The notes: generated by a model not told the origin, from the letters alone. Positions 46,836 to 56,776 are shown, counted from the stretch's first letter. The stretch is DNA of 64,000 nucleotides from GCA-2737725 sp033763995 (GCA_033763995.1 JANRJL010000020.1:1-64000); one strand, 5' to 3'. Numbers and translations are program-made.

Positions 46836-47647
46836 TGGCCGAGGCCGCACCGCTCGCCGTGGGGCGCACGTGGCGCCGCCCGCCGTTCATCGCCAACGCG
46901 CGGCTGCGCTGGCTGCTGTGGATCGGCGTGGCCGTCTATCTTGCCGCCGCGTTGGGCACGCTCGACCTCAACTGGCAACGCATGGCGCAGGGCCTGGAGC
47001 GCGGCCAACGGTTCGTCTCGGGCTTCCTGCCGCCGGATTTCTCCTCGCGCGGCGAAGCCATTTTCGAGGGCGTGCTCGAGAGTTTGTGGATGGCTTTCGC
47101 CGCCACGGTGGTGGGCATCGTCTTGTCGATTCCCATCGGCGTCGGCGGCGCGCGCAACCTCGTGCCCCAGCCGGTCTATGCCGTGTGCCGCTCCATCATG
47201 GCGGTGTCGCGCACCCTGCCGGAAATTCTGGTGGCGATCCTGTTCGTGAAGCTGTTCGGCTTCGGCACCTTCGCCGGGTTCATGACCTTGACCTTCGCCA
47301 CCGTCGGATATTTCGGTAAATTGCTCGCCGAGGATATTGAGTCCGCCAATCAGGCGCCGCTGGAAGCCATGCGGGCGTCCGGGGCCACATGGCTGCAGCG
47401 GCTGAACTACGCGGTGCAGCCCTTGGTGATGCCGCGCGCCATCGGCATCGCCATTTACCGCCTCGACATGAACTTCCGCGAGTCCGCCGTCATCGGCATC
47501 GTCGGGGCGGGGGGCATCGGCGCCACGCTGAACACGGCGTTCGACCGCTATGAGTATCCCTCGGCCGCGGCGATCCTGCTGGTGATCATCGTCATCGTGC
47601 TGGGCTCGGAGTATCTCTCGGCCTACTGCCGCCGGTTGGTGCGCTGA
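46835..47647 (+). CDS. phnE: Phosphonate ABC transporter permease (first of two)
   Basis: A 270-residue inner-membrane permease. The coupling-loop signature for the ATPase is SANQAPLEAMRASGATWLQRL, and the region RLDMNFRESAVIGIVGAGGIG is typical of PhnE. Six to seven hydrophobic helices are visible. It starts with a TGATG overlap from phnC and ends with the same overlap to the next permease, so all three are coupled. Confidence 0.9.
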   Translation: MAEAAPLAVGRTWRRPPFIANARLRWLLWIGVAVYLAAALGTLDLNWQRMAQGLERGQRFVSGFLPPDFSSRGEAIFEGVLESLWMAFAATVVGIVLSIPIGVGGARNLVPQPVYAVCRSIMAVSRTLPEILVAILFVKLFGFGTFAGFMTLTFATVGYFGKLLAEDIESANQAPLEAMRASGATWLQRLNYAVQPLVMPRAIGIAIYRLDMNFRESAVIGIVGAGGIGATLNTAFDRYEYPSAAAILLVIIVIVLGSEYLSAYCRRLVR

Positions 47648-48462
47648 TGCCGACCGTCACCCAAGGCGGCACGCGGCTGTGGCGGCGCATGAGCGCCGAA
47701 GCGAGCTTCAAGCGCTGGGTGCTGTGGCTGATCGCCACGGCGGTGTTTGTGTGGTGCTGGCAGAAGATTTCCGCCGGGACCGAGTGGTCCTTCGTGCTCG
47801 ATGCACCCGCGCAAGGCGCCGACATCCTCGACCGCATGATTCCGCCGGAATGGGGCTACGCCAAAACCCTGGGCCGCCCGTTGTGGGACACGCTCAATAT
47901 GGCGACGCTGGGCACCATGATCGCGGTGGTGATTGCCGTGCCGCTGGCGTTCCTGGCGGCGCAAAACACCACGCCTAGCGGGCTGTTCGCGCGGCCCTTC
48001 GCGCTGTTCTGCATCGTCGCCTCGCGGTCGATCAACTCAGTGATCTGGGCGCTCGTGCTGGTGTTGATTTTGGGTCCTGGCGTGCTGTCGGGCACCATTG
48101 CCATTGCCCTGCGCTCGGTGGGTTTCATCGGCAAGTTGCTCTACGAGGCCATCGAGGAAACCGACCGCCGTCCGCGCGACGCCATCGCCTCAACGGGCGC
48201 GAGTCAGGGCCAAGTGATCGCTTACGCCGTTGTCCCGCAGATCATGCCCGTGTTCGCGGGCATCGCCGTGTTCCGCTGGGACATCAACATCCGCGAGTCG
48301 ACAATTCTCGGCCTCGTCGGGGCAGGGGGTTTGGGGCTGCAACTCAACGCCGCCATCGGCAACTTGGATTGGAGCCACGTCAGCGTGATCCTGCTTGCCA
48401 TCTTCGCCACCGTGATCGTCAGCGAGTGGGTCTCGGCCCGCGTCCGTAAGGCCGTGACGTAG
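47647..48462 (+). CDS. phnE: Phosphonate ABC transporter permease (second of two)
   Basis: A 271-residue paralogue of the preceding permease: the EAA-like loop EETDRRPRDAIASTGASQGQ, then RWDINIRESTILGLVGAGGLG. The two permeases probably form a heterodimer. Its TAG stop codon is the first three bases of the second dispersed repeat. No C-P lyase or phosphonatase gene is nearby, so how the ligand is metabolised is unknown. Confidence 0.9.
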   Translation: MPTVTQGGTRLWRRMSAEASFKRWVLWLIATAVFVWCWQKISAGTEWSFVLDAPAQGADILDRMIPPEWGYAKTLGRPLWDTLNMATLGTMIAVVIAVPLAFLAAQNTTPSGLFARPFALFCIVASRSINSVIWALVLVLILGPGVLSGTIAIALRSVGFIGKLLYEAIEETDRRPRDAIASTGASQGQVIAYAVVPQIMPVFAGIAVFRWDINIRESTILGLVGAGGLGLQLNAAIGNLDWSHVSVILLAIFATVIVSEWVSARVRKAVT

Positions 48463-48508
48463 AGCATTTTCCCGACAAGTGGGAACCGGTTGGCGTGGAA
48501 AATGCGAC
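48460..48508 (+). repeat. Dispersed repeat copy 2, at the end of the transporter operon
   Basis: Same unit as 45858-45921 but shorter and cleaner: GCATTTTCC at the start pairs with GGAAAATGC at the end around CGACAAGTGGGAACCGG. The two copies are direct repeats that bracket phnC-phnE-phnE. The first three bases are the stop codon of the upstream permease. Confidence 0.75.
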
Positions 48509-48565
48509 CAATTAAAAGAGGTTGTCGAACACCTTTGATTCGATCTGCTCGGATTTGACTCAAAC

Positions 48566-48982
48566 TCACTTCACCAACGTCACCGGCACGTTGGCCAGTT
48601 GCACGATTTTGGTGGCGACCGAGCCCATCACCAGGCCCTTCAGGCGCCCGAGGCCGCGCGTGCCCATGACGATTTCGTGGCAGCCGGTTTTCTTGGCGAA
48701 CTTGACGATCACCTCGGCGGCGTCGCCGTTCTCGGCATAGACGTCGGCGCCCAGTTGATCGATCAATTTGCGCACCGGCGCGCTGCTCAACGCCTTCTCG
48801 CTTTCCTGGGCTTGCCAGTGCTCGATGGCTTCGCGCGACACGAAGCGGCTGGAGGGCAGATCGGGCTGGACGTTGATCACGAACACTTCCGACCGCTCGC
48901 CGCGCTTCTTGCGGTCAAGCATGTACTCCAGGGCATGGATGCTGGAGGCGGAACCGTCGAGGGGAACAAGGATGCGTTTCAT
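48566..48982 (-). CDS. Universal stress protein, UspA family
   Basis: A 138-residue nucleotide-binding USP-fold protein. It starts MKRILVPLDGSASSIHALEYM and has the C-terminal ATP-binding motif GTRGLGRLKGLVMGSVATKIV (G-2x-G-9x-G-S/T). USPs support survival under starvation and other stresses. It is a single gene; the exact trigger is not visible. Confidence 0.88.
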   Translation of the reverse strand: MKRILVPLDGSASSIHALEYMLDRKKRGERSEVFVINVQPDLPSSRFVSREAIEHWQAQESEKALSSAPVRKLIDQLGADVYAENGDAAEVIVKFAKKTGCHEIVMGTRGLGRLKGLVMGSVATKIVQLANVPVTLVK

Positions 48983-49075
48983 GGGGGAGCCTCTCGGTGA
49001 ATGGCGGATATTGCCATTTCATACGGGGACTACACTGCAGCAGCTTTGACGGGCGTCAAGGCCTCATGATCGGGC

Positions 49076-49888
49076 CTAGTTCGCGGCCCAGCGATACTCG
49101 GCAAACTGGCCGGCGGGCTTGAAGCCGACGCGCTGATAGAGCGCCTTGGATTTCTCGTCGGCCTGCACCGCCGCCATGCGCTGGTTGAATTTCTTGGCGT
49201 CCTTGAGGGCGGCGATCATCAGCACAATGCCATAGCCTTTGCCCTGTTCCGCCGACGTCGTGATGATGTTCGAGAGGCCGACGACGCCATGGGCGTAAAA
49301 CGCTTCCGTCGTCGCCACGGGCTTGCCGCCCTTATAGCCGACGTAGAGCTTCATCTGCGCGCCGGTGGCGAGCACGGCGTCGGCGGCGCTTTCGTAGAAT
49401 TTCACGACGTTCTCGTCGGGCGGCGTCCACAACTCCGCCACCACGGTGGCGAAGTCCTTCACGCCGGCCTTGCTGGTGGCGCGCTTGATCTCGAGGTCCG
49501 TCGTCGGGCTGGGCGGCAACTGCGCGGTGTCGAGTTGCAGCAGCATGCCCCAGCTTTGTTGTTTCGGCGTCAGGCCCAGTTCGCGCAAGGTCGCGTCCAA
49601 CGCGCCCTGGCCGGAGAGGGGACCCGTGAGCCATGTGAAGGGCGCCGGCTCGGTCTTCTTGCGAAAGTGATCGACGGCGGCCTGGATGCGGTCGGCCGCG
49701 AAACGCGGATTGAGCATGCAGCGGCCGATCTTGTTGAACACGTCCGACTTGAGGCCGCTGTCCACCAGCAGCAGGTCGGGCGTGTCGCGCACGGTCGCGT
49801 CCTTGCAGCCCTTGGCGAGGAAGGCCAGGTGGTCCCACAGATTGGCTTCCATCGACTTGATGGATGCGCTCATGGCGGAGGCATTCAT
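49076..49888 (-). CDS. GNAT-family N-acetyltransferase
   Basis: A 270-residue protein. The N-terminal half (1-125) has no recognised motif but contains WLTGPLSGQGALDATLRELG; the C-terminal half is a GNAT domain with the acetyl-CoA loop AEQGKGYGIVLM and the terminal LYQRVGFKPAGQFAEYRW. The substrate is unknown. Several ATGs near the start allow a shorter protein. The 242 bases to phaC hold no gene. Confidence 0.75.
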   Translation of the reverse strand: MNASAMSASIKSMEANLWDHLAFLAKGCKDATVRDTPDLLLVDSGLKSDVFNKIGRCMLNPRFAADRIQAAVDHFRKKTEPAPFTWLTGPLSGQGALDATLRELGLTPKQQSWGMLLQLDTAQLPPSPTTDLEIKRATSKAGVKDFATVVAELWTPPDENVVKFYESAADAVLATGAQMKLYVGYKGGKPVATTEAFYAHGVVGLSNIITTSAEQGKGYGIVLMIAALKDAKKFNQRMAAVQADEKSKALYQRVGFKPAGQFAEYRWAAN

Positions 49889-50130
49889 GGTCGCGCGGCC
49901 CTTTGTTTAGAACGTTTCAAAGCACAACGCGGAACCGGTCCTGAGCGTTGCGCCCCGCCGCTTATGCGGCTGTTTGATTTTTATTGTTTCGTCTCAAAAC
50001 TATATGCCTTACCCGGTTGAGGTAGAAGCGATTTGTCGACGAATCAAGGCAGGGCCGATTACGCCCCACCAGGGCGCAGTATGCCTAAGGCATTGACAAT
50101 AAAAGGTTAAGACCTTGCCGGCCGGAGCAC

Positions 50131-51945
50131 TTAAACGAGCCGGGCCTTCACAAAGCTACCCGGGGCGTCTTCGATGACCTTGAGTTTGCCGTCGCCGGGC
50201 GCGCGGGCCTTGACCTTCTTGCCCGATTGCGGCTTGAGCCAAGCCTCCCAATCGGTCCACCACGAGCCCGGGTGCTCGGTCGCGCCCGCCAGCCACTTGT
50301 CGGCCGAGGGCGGCAGCTTGTCGTTGGTCCAGTAGCCGTACTTGTTGGCCGCGGGCGGATTGACCACGCCGGCGATGTGGCCCGAGCCCGACAGGACGAA
50401 GCGGGTGTTCTTCCTGATGTATTTGGTGCCCTCGTAGGTCGAGGCCCACGGCGCGATGTGGTCTTCCTTGCAGCTGATGAAATAGGCCGGCAGGTCGATG
50501 GTGCGCAGGTCGATGGACACGCCGCCCAAGGTGATGCCGCCCGGCTTCACCAGGTTGTTCTCGAGGTACATGTTGCGCAGATAGAAGCTGTGCATGGCGC
50601 GCGGCATGCGCGTGGAATCGGAATTCCAGTAAAGCAAATCGAAAGGGAAAGGATCCTTGCCCAGCAGATAGTTATTCACGACAAAGGACCAGATCAGGTC
50701 GTTGGCGCGCAGCAGGTTGAAGGAGGTCGCCATGTCGGCGCCCTCCAAGTAACCGCCGGCTTCGTCCATGCGCTTTTCCAGGCTCTCGACCTGCTTGTCG
50801 TCGATGAACACGCGGATGTCGCCGACTTCCTTGAAATCCGTCAGGGCGGTGATGAACGTCGCCGTGGCGATGCTGTTGTCTTTCTTGGCCTTGAGATAGG
50901 CCAGCGCGGTTGCCAGCAGCGTGCCGCCGATGCAATAGCCCACGATGTTGATTTGCTTGACGTTGGCGGCCTTTTTCGCGGCTTCCATGGCGCCGATGGC
51001 GCCCTCGATCATGTAGTCCTCGAAGGTTTTCTTGGCCAAGGTCTCGTCGGGGTTGACCCAGGACACGACAAACGTCGTGTAGCCCTGATCGGTCAGCCAT
51101 TTCACCAGCGAGTTCTTGGGCCGCAAATCGAGGATGTAATACTTGTTGATCCACGGCGGCATGATGACCACGGGCGTTTCGTAAACCTGCTCCGTGGTCG
51201 GGGCGTATTGAATGAGCTGGATCAGGTCGTTCTGGAACACGACCTTGCCCGGCGTGACGGCGACGTTCTCGCCCACCTTGAAGGCGGCCTCGTCGGTCAT
51301 GGAGATGCGCAGCCGGCCCTTGCCCTTGTCGAGATCCTCCAGCAGGTTCTGCAGACCCTTCACCAGGTTCTCGCCCTTGGTCTTGGCCACGGCGCGCAGG
51401 ACCTCGGGATTGGTCAGCGCGAAGTTGGTGGGCGCCATCGCGTCGGCGAATTGCTTGGTGTAAAAATCGACCTTGCGCTTGGTCTGGTCGTCGAGGCCTT
51501 CGACGCCGCCGACGGTGTCTTGCATCCAGCGCGAGGTGAGCAGGTAGGACTGCTTGATGAAGTCGAACACCTGGTTTTGCGACCAGGCGTCGTCCTTGAA
51601 GCGGCGGTCGGACTTCTCGGGCTCGATGCCGGGCTCGACCTCGTGCCCCATCATGCGCAGCGTCGCGTTGCGCCACAGGTCCATGTAGCCGCGCCACAAA
51701 TTGGCCTGGGCCTCCATCATCTTGGTGGGGTTGGCCATCATCTGGGCGGTGAGCTGCATGAAGGCCTGGCCCACATTCATCGGATCGCCCATGCCCGGGG
51801 CCGCCGTCGCCTGGCGCGAGAGAAAGTCGCCCAGCACGCGCTGCGAACGCTCGGCGATGCCGGCCATGATCTTGGCCATGTCATCGGCCGATGCGGTGGA
51901 GCCGGACGCTCCGCTGCCGGGGGTCGTGTTGGATTGTTCGGCCAT
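50131..51945 (-). CDS. phaC: Class I poly(R)-hydroxyalkanoate synthase
   Basis: Polymerises hydroxyacyl-CoA into PHA storage granules; 604 residues, normal for class I. The lipase-like nucleophile is the cysteine in GYCIGGT (about residue 333), the aspartate is in the CKEDHIAPWAS segment and the histidine is in SGSGHIAGVVNPP. TPWINKYY-type residues (PPWINKYYILDLRPKNS) are conserved. A longer frame continues upstream but the ATG at 51945 (MAEQSNTT) is the natural start. No phaA/phaB lies nearby. Confidence 0.95.
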   Translation of the reverse strand: MAEQSNTTPGSGASGSTASADDMAKIMAGIAERSQRVLGDFLSRQATAAPGMGDPMNVGQAFMQLTAQMMANPTKMMEAQANLWRGYMDLWRNATLRMMGHEVEPGIEPEKSDRRFKDDAWSQNQVFDFIKQSYLLTSRWMQDTVGGVEGLDDQTKRKVDFYTKQFADAMAPTNFALTNPEVLRAVAKTKGENLVKGLQNLLEDLDKGKGRLRISMTDEAAFKVGENVAVTPGKVVFQNDLIQLIQYAPTTEQVYETPVVIMPPWINKYYILDLRPKNSLVKWLTDQGYTTFVVSWVNPDETLAKKTFEDYMIEGAIGAMEAAKKAANVKQINIVGYCIGGTLLATALAYLKAKKDNSIATATFITALTDFKEVGDIRVFIDDKQVESLEKRMDEAGGYLEGADMATSFNLLRANDLIWSFVVNNYLLGKDPFPFDLLYWNSDSTRMPRAMHSFYLRNMYLENNLVKPGGITLGGVSIDLRTIDLPAYFISCKEDHIAPWASTYEGTKYIRKNTRFVLSGSGHIAGVVNPPAANKYGYWTNDKLPPSADKWLAGATEHPGSWWTDWEAWLKPQSGKKVKARAPGDGKLKVIEDAPGSFVKARLV

Positions 51946-52087
51946 GATTTTTCGTGGTCTTTTGGCGTGCTTTGGGGCTAGGTTGGCGGTATGAATTAGA
52001 GGCCGCGCCCGGGAATGTCTAGCAGGGTATTTCGCACCTGCGAACAACCCGGCGCGGCGTGGGGTATTGCAAGCGTAGTCGATTGAA

Positions 52088-53113
52088 ATGACACAACTAA
52101 TTTCAAGCTTAGAGCCACGGGTCACCGCCCGCGCCCTCGTGCGCGGCGGCGCCGGTCGTGCGGCCAAGGTGGCCTTAAGTCTGCTGCTGGCGGGGACGTT
52201 GCTCACGGGCTGCTCGACCGTGGACAAGGCCTGGACCAGCACCAAGAACGCCGTCACGGGCATTTTTTCCAGCGACGATAAGCCGGCGCCGGCCTCGGCC
52301 GACAGCGCGTCGTCGCCGCAGACGGCTCAAGCGCCGAGCGAGGCCGCTGAAGGCCTCGTCGCCGACCGCGACAAGGCGCAGTACACCGATCAGGGCGGCC
52401 GGCGCGAGCCGGTGACCGTCCGTCCTCTGGCCGAGACCGGATCCTCGCCGGGCGACATCAGTTCGCCGCCGGTTCCCCAAGCGGCCCGGGCCGAGCCTGT
52501 CACGCGCCTGGAAACACCGCCCGCGGCTCCGACGAGCCCGGCCGCGCCGGTTCCGCCGCGCACCACGGCCTTGGCCGAGCGCTTGGGTGCGGCACCGCCG
52601 CCGCCGCCGCCCGCCGAGGGCGCCGTCGGCACGCCCGGCGCGCCGCCCGTGGCCCTGCAAACCCGCGCTCAAGCCGCGCCAACTGCCGGTGCACCCACAC
52701 GCGCGCTGGTGCCCATGGCCCAGGACTACGGCAGCGACACCGTTGTTATTGACGGCGGCGGCGTTCGCGGCGGTCAGGCCGTGCTTGGGACACCGCAATT
52801 GGCGGCGGTGCCGCGTGCGTCCTTCGATCCGGGCAATTCCTTGGTCTCCAGCGAAGTCGGCGTGATCGCCTTCACGCCGGGCTCGGCTGCGTTGTCCGGC
52901 GCGGCCAAGGCCGAACTGGCCAATATCGCCACCTTGCGCTCCCAGGTCGACGGCGCCATCCGCATCGTCGGCAAGGGCGACAATGCCTCGGCCCGGGCCA
53001 ATGCCGTGGCGCGTGAGCTGCGCCGTCTCGGCGTGCCGGCCCAGCGCGTATTCGCCGGCGGCGCCGACGGTGCCGAGCCCGGCAACGAGGCCGAGATTTT
53101 CCTCGATTACTAA
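52088..53113 (+). CDS. Proline-rich OmpA-like lipoprotein
   Basis: A 341-residue outer-membrane or periplasmic lipoprotein. A hydrophobic stretch with lipobox LLTGC lies after a longer than usual N-terminal region (cysteine near residue 42), then an Ala/Pro-rich linker of about 190 residues that should span the periplasm, and a C-terminal domain (VGVIAFTPGSAALSGAAKAEL, ANAVARELRRLGVPAQRV) resembling the OmpA peptidoglycan-binding fold, though shorter than standard. It is divergent from phaC. Confidence 0.65.
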   Translation: MTQLISSLEPRVTARALVRGGAGRAAKVALSLLLAGTLLTGCSTVDKAWTSTKNAVTGIFSSDDKPAPASADSASSPQTAQAPSEAAEGLVADRDKAQYTDQGGRREPVTVRPLAETGSSPGDISSPPVPQAARAEPVTRLETPPAAPTSPAAPVPPRTTALAERLGAAPPPPPPAEGAVGTPGAPPVALQTRAQAAPTAGAPTRALVPMAQDYGSDTVVIDGGGVRGGQAVLGTPQLAAVPRASFDPGNSLVSSEVGVIAFTPGSAALSGAAKAELANIATLRSQVDGAIRIVGKGDNASARANAVARELRRLGVPAQRVFAGGADGAEPGNEAEIFLDY

Positions 53114-53215
53114 GCAATCGACGAAGATCGGCAAACCGCAGCAAAGCCTTTATTTTGCCGCGTAAGCTTGGCAAAGAGTGACTGCAAGTTCCCGTTCAAC
53201 CGAAGGTAACCCCCG

Positions 53216-54469
53216 ATGGAGTCCGAATTTCACCGCATCAAACGTCTTCCGCCCTACGTGTTCGCCGAGGTGAACGCGCTGAAGGCGAAGGCGCGAGCTG
53301 CGGGCAAGGACATCATCGACTTCGGCATGGGCAATCCCGATTTGCCCACGCCGCAGCACATCGTCGACAAGCTGTGCGAAGTGGCGCAAGACCCCAAGGC
53401 GCACCGCTATTCGGCGTCGCAAGGCATCAAGGGGCTGCGCAAGGCCTTCGTGAATTACTACCAGCGCCGCTTCAACGTCGACCTCGATCCCAACAAGGAA
53501 GTCTGCGTCACCATCGGCTCCAAGGAAGGCCTGGCCAATCTCGCCTCGGCGATCACGGGACCGGGCGACATCATTCTCACGCCCAATCCGGCCTATCCGA
53601 TCCATCCCTTCGGCTTCATCATCGCCGATGGGTCGGTGCGTTTTCTGCCCTATCAGCCGGGGCCTGAGTTCCTGGCGGCGCTTGATCGCGCGGTGCGCAT
53701 GACGGTGCCCAAGCCCAAGGCGCTGATTTTGAATTATCCGTCCAACCCGACGGCCTGCGTCGCGGACTTGGATTTCTACACCCAGGTCGTCGACTTCTGC
53801 CGCTTCCACGGCATTTATATCTTGTCGGACTTGGCCTACGCGGAAATCTACTTCGACGGCAATCCACCGCCCTCGGTGCTGCAGGTGCCCGGCGCCAAGG
53901 ACATCTGCATCGAGTTCAGCTCCATGAGCAAGACCTACAGCATGGCCGGCTGGCGCGTGGGTTTCGCGGCGGGCAATCCGCAGCTCATCGCGGCCTTGGT
54001 GAAGATCAAGTCGTACCTCGATTACGGCGCCTTCACGCCGGTACAGGCCGCCGCTGCTTTTGCCCTCAACGGCCCGCAAACCTGCGTCGAGGAAACGCGC
54101 CAGATCTACAAGGAACGCCGCGACGTCTTGGTCGAAGGCTTGGCCTCGGCGGGCTGGATCATTCCCTCGCCGCCGGCCTCGATGTTTGCTTGGGCGCCGC
54201 TGCCCGAGCCCTTCAAGCATTTGGGCTGCATGGAATTCTCCAAGCTGCTGCTGACCCAGGCCGATGTGGCCGTGGCGCCAGGCACCGGCTTCGGCGAGCA
54301 GGGCGAAGGCTTCGTGCGCATCGCCTTGGTCGAGAACAAGCATCGCATTCGCCAGGCCGTGCGCAGCATCCGCAATTTCTTCGCCAGTGCGGGCGGGGCC
54401 TTGCGCAACTACGACGCCAAAGTCGCCGACACCAAGGCGCTGGACACCAAGCGGGCCGCCAACTCGTGA
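53216..54469 (+). CDS. Class I/II aminotransferase (AlaC / LL-DAP aminotransferase-like)
   Basis: PLP-dependent aminotransferase, 417 residues. Landmarks are IIDFGMGNPDLPTP at the start, the PLP-contact NYPSNPTA, SDLAYAEIYFDG, and the lysine in SSMSKTYSMAGWRVGF. This group includes glutamate-pyruvate and LL-diaminopimelate aminotransferases; the position directly before homoserine dehydrogenase is conserved in alphaproteobacteria and points to amino-acid biosynthesis. AAGGTAA precedes the ATG. Its stop overlaps the GTG of hom by four bases. Confidence 0.88.
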   Translation: MESEFHRIKRLPPYVFAEVNALKAKARAAGKDIIDFGMGNPDLPTPQHIVDKLCEVAQDPKAHRYSASQGIKGLRKAFVNYYQRRFNVDLDPNKEVCVTIGSKEGLANLASAITGPGDIILTPNPAYPIHPFGFIIADGSVRFLPYQPGPEFLAALDRAVRMTVPKPKALILNYPSNPTACVADLDFYTQVVDFCRFHGIYILSDLAYAEIYFDGNPPPSVLQVPGAKDICIEFSSMSKTYSMAGWRVGFAAGNPQLIAALVKIKSYLDYGAFTPVQAAAAFALNGPQTCVEETRQIYKERRDVLVEGLASAGWIIPSPPASMFAWAPLPEPFKHLGCMEFSKLLLTQADVAVAPGTGFGEQGEGFVRIALVENKHRIRQAVRSIRNFFASAGGALRNYDAKVADTKALDTKRAANS

Positions 54470-55767
54470 GCGCACCGCTGAAAATCGCCGTCGCCGGCCT
54501 GGGCACCGTCGGGGCCGGAACGCTGAAGCTGCTGGCCGCCAACGGGCCCGCCATCGCCGCCAAATGCGGCCGGCCCGTCGTGGTCACGGCCGTCAGCGCG
54601 CGCGACCGCAAGAAAGATCGCGGCATCGACCTCGCGTCCTACAAGTGGTTCGACGATCCCGTCGACATGGCGGCCACCGCCGACGCCGACGTGATCGTGG
54701 AATTGATCGGCGGCGCCGAGGGCTCCGCGCGCAAGACCGTGGAGGCGGCGCTCGCCAAGGGCCGTCACGTCGTCACCGCCAACAAGGCGCTGCTGGCGCA
54801 TCATGGCGTTACGCTGGCGGCCACCGCCGAACGAGCTGGCTTGGCGCTCGCTTACGAGGCGGCCGTGGCGGGCGGCATTCCCATCATCAAGTCCCTGCGC
54901 GAAGGGCTGGCGGGCAATGCCGTCAAGCGCATCTACGGCATCCTCAACGGTACCTGCAATTACATCCTCACCACCATGCGCGAGACGCGGCGCGACTTCG
55001 CGGGCGTGCTCAAGGACGCGCAGGATCTAGGTTACGCCGAGGCCGACCCGTCGTTCGATGTCGACGGTGTCGACGCGGCCCACAAGCTCGCGATCCTCGC
55101 CAGCGTGGCCTTCGGCTGCGAGGTGGACTTCAAGAGCGTCCACGTGGAAGGCATCCGCCGCATCTCGGCGCTCGATATCACCTACGCCGAGCAACTGGGC
55201 TTTCGCATCAAACTGATCGGCCTGGCCGCGCGCACCGACGGCGGCATCGAGCAGCGCGTGCACCCCTGTTTGATCGCGCCGGACTCGCCCTTGGCGGCGG
55301 TCGAAGGCGTGTTCAATGCCGTGGTGACGGAAGGCGATTTTGTCGGCCGTTCGGTGCTGGAGGGGCGCGGCGCGGGGGCGGGGCCCACGGCCTCGGCGGT
55401 TGTCGCCGACCTCATCGATATCGGCGCCGGCCGGCGTGTGCCGACCTTTGGCGTGCCTGCGCAGGCCCTCAAGAAACTTCCCACCATTCCCGTGGCGCGG
55501 CGCGTCGGCGCCTATTACGTGCGATTGGTGGTGATGGACCGCCCCGGCGTGATGGCCGACATCGCGATTGCGTTTCGCGACGAGTCCGTGTCGATGGAAT
55601 CCGTGCTGCAGCGCGGACGCAATGCCAATGCCAACGTCAATGTCGTCATCGTCACCCATGACACCGAGGAAGGCCCGCTGGCGCGCGCGCTGAAGAAACT
55701 CGAGGCCAACGCCGCCGTGGTCGAACCGCCGCACATGATTCGCATCGAGCGGTTCCCGGCACCATGA
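54466..55767 (+). CDS. hom: Homoserine dehydrogenase
   Basis: Reduces aspartate semialdehyde to homoserine for threonine and methionine; 433 residues. The NAD(P) motif AGLGTVGAGT, NKALLAHHG and the active-site LNGTCNYILTTM with DPSFDVDGVDAAHKLAILAS are clear. A C-terminal ACT domain (about 350-430, VRLVVMDRPGVMADIA) suggests feedback inhibition by threonine. It starts with GTG overlapping the preceding stop (GTGA), so it is translationally coupled. glpX follows 19 bases on. Confidence 0.96.
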   Translation: MSAPLKIAVAGLGTVGAGTLKLLAANGPAIAAKCGRPVVVTAVSARDRKKDRGIDLASYKWFDDPVDMAATADADVIVELIGGAEGSARKTVEAALAKGRHVVTANKALLAHHGVTLAATAERAGLALAYEAAVAGGIPIIKSLREGLAGNAVKRIYGILNGTCNYILTTMRETRRDFAGVLKDAQDLGYAEADPSFDVDGVDAAHKLAILASVAFGCEVDFKSVHVEGIRRISALDITYAEQLGFRIKLIGLAARTDGGIEQRVHPCLIAPDSPLAAVEGVFNAVVTEGDFVGRSVLEGRGAGAGPTASAVVADLIDIGAGRRVPTFGVPAQALKKLPTIPVARRVGAYYVRLVVMDRPGVMADIAIAFRDESVSMESVLQRGRNANANVNVVIVTHDTEEGPLARALKKLEANAAVVEPPHMIRIERFPAP

Positions 55768-55786
55768 CGATCGGGGGATCATAAAA

Positions 55787-56776
55787 ATGTCCAAGCAGCT
55801 CGATTCGAGTTTCGCCAACGTGCTGGAGCGCAATCTGGCGCTGGAGACCGTGCGCGTCACCGAGGCCGCCGCTCTGTCGGCCTCGCGCCTCATGGGCCGC
55901 GGCGACGAAAAGGCGGCCGACCAGGCCGCGGTGGACGCCATGCGCAAGGCGCTCAACAGCCTCAATATCGCCGGCACGGTGGTGATCGGCGAGGGCGAGC
56001 GCGACGAAGCGCCGATGCTCTATATCGGCGAGAAGGTGGGCTCGGGCGAGGGGCCCAAGGTCGACATCGCGCTGGACCCGCTGGAAGGCACCACCATCAC
56101 CGCCAAGGGCGGCGCCAATGCGCTGGCCGTGATCGCCATGGCCGAGGCCGGCAATTTCTTGAACGCGCCCGATGTGTACATGGACAAGATCGCCGTGGGC
56201 CCCGGCTTGCCCGAAGGCGTGGTCGATCTCGACACCGCGCCCGGCGACAACCTCAAGAATCTCGCCAAGGCGAAATCCTGCGCCGTGGCCGATTTGCTGG
56301 TCTGCATCCTCGACCGTCCGCGCCACGCCGACTTGATCGCCAAGGTCCGCGCGTCCGGTGCGCGCATCATGCTGATCTCCGACGGCGACGTCTCCGGCGT
56401 CATCGCCACCGCGCAAGCCGATTCGGGCGTGGACATTTACATGGGCTCCGGCGGCGCGCCCGAGGGCGTACTGGCGGCTGCTGCGTTGCGCTGCATCGGC
56501 GGGCAGATGCAGGGCCGGCTGTTGTTCCGCAACGACGACGAAAAGGGCCGCGCCCGCAAGCTCGGCATCGCCGATCTCAACCGCAAATATTCCATGCTCG
56601 ACATGGCCAAGGGCAACGTCATGTTCGCCGCCACGGGGGTCACCAACGGCGCGATGCTGAAGGGCGTGCGCCGCATGCCCGGCGGCGCCGTGACCCATTC
56701 GCTGGTCATGCGCTCCAAGTCGGGCACCGTGCGCTATGTCGAGGCGCATCACCGCTTCGACGGCGACACGAAGTAA
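55787..56776 (+). CDS. glpX: Class II fructose-1,6-bisphosphatase
   Basis: Gluconeogenic/Calvin-type phosphatase (GlpX family), 329 residues. The lithium-sensitive phosphatase motif is visible as DPLEGTTITAKGG with GEGERDEAPMLYIGE before it and SGGAPEGVLAAAALRC later. Clustered with hom and recJ, as is usual in alphaproteobacteria, where this gene is often the only FBPase. GGGGGA lies ten bases before the ATG. Confidence 0.95.
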   Translation: MSKQLDSSFANVLERNLALETVRVTEAAALSASRLMGRGDEKAADQAAVDAMRKALNSLNIAGTVVIGEGERDEAPMLYIGEKVGSGEGPKVDIALDPLEGTTITAKGGANALAVIAMAEAGNFLNAPDVYMDKIAVGPGLPEGVVDLDTAPGDNLKNLAKAKSCAVADLLVCILDRPRHADLIAKVRASGARIMLISDGDVSGVIATAQADSGVDIYMGSGGAPEGVLAAAALRCIGGQMQGRLLFRNDDEKGRARKLGIADLNRKYSMLDMAKGNVMFAATGVTNGAMLKGVRRMPGGAVTHSLVMRSKSGTVRYVEAHHRFDGDTK

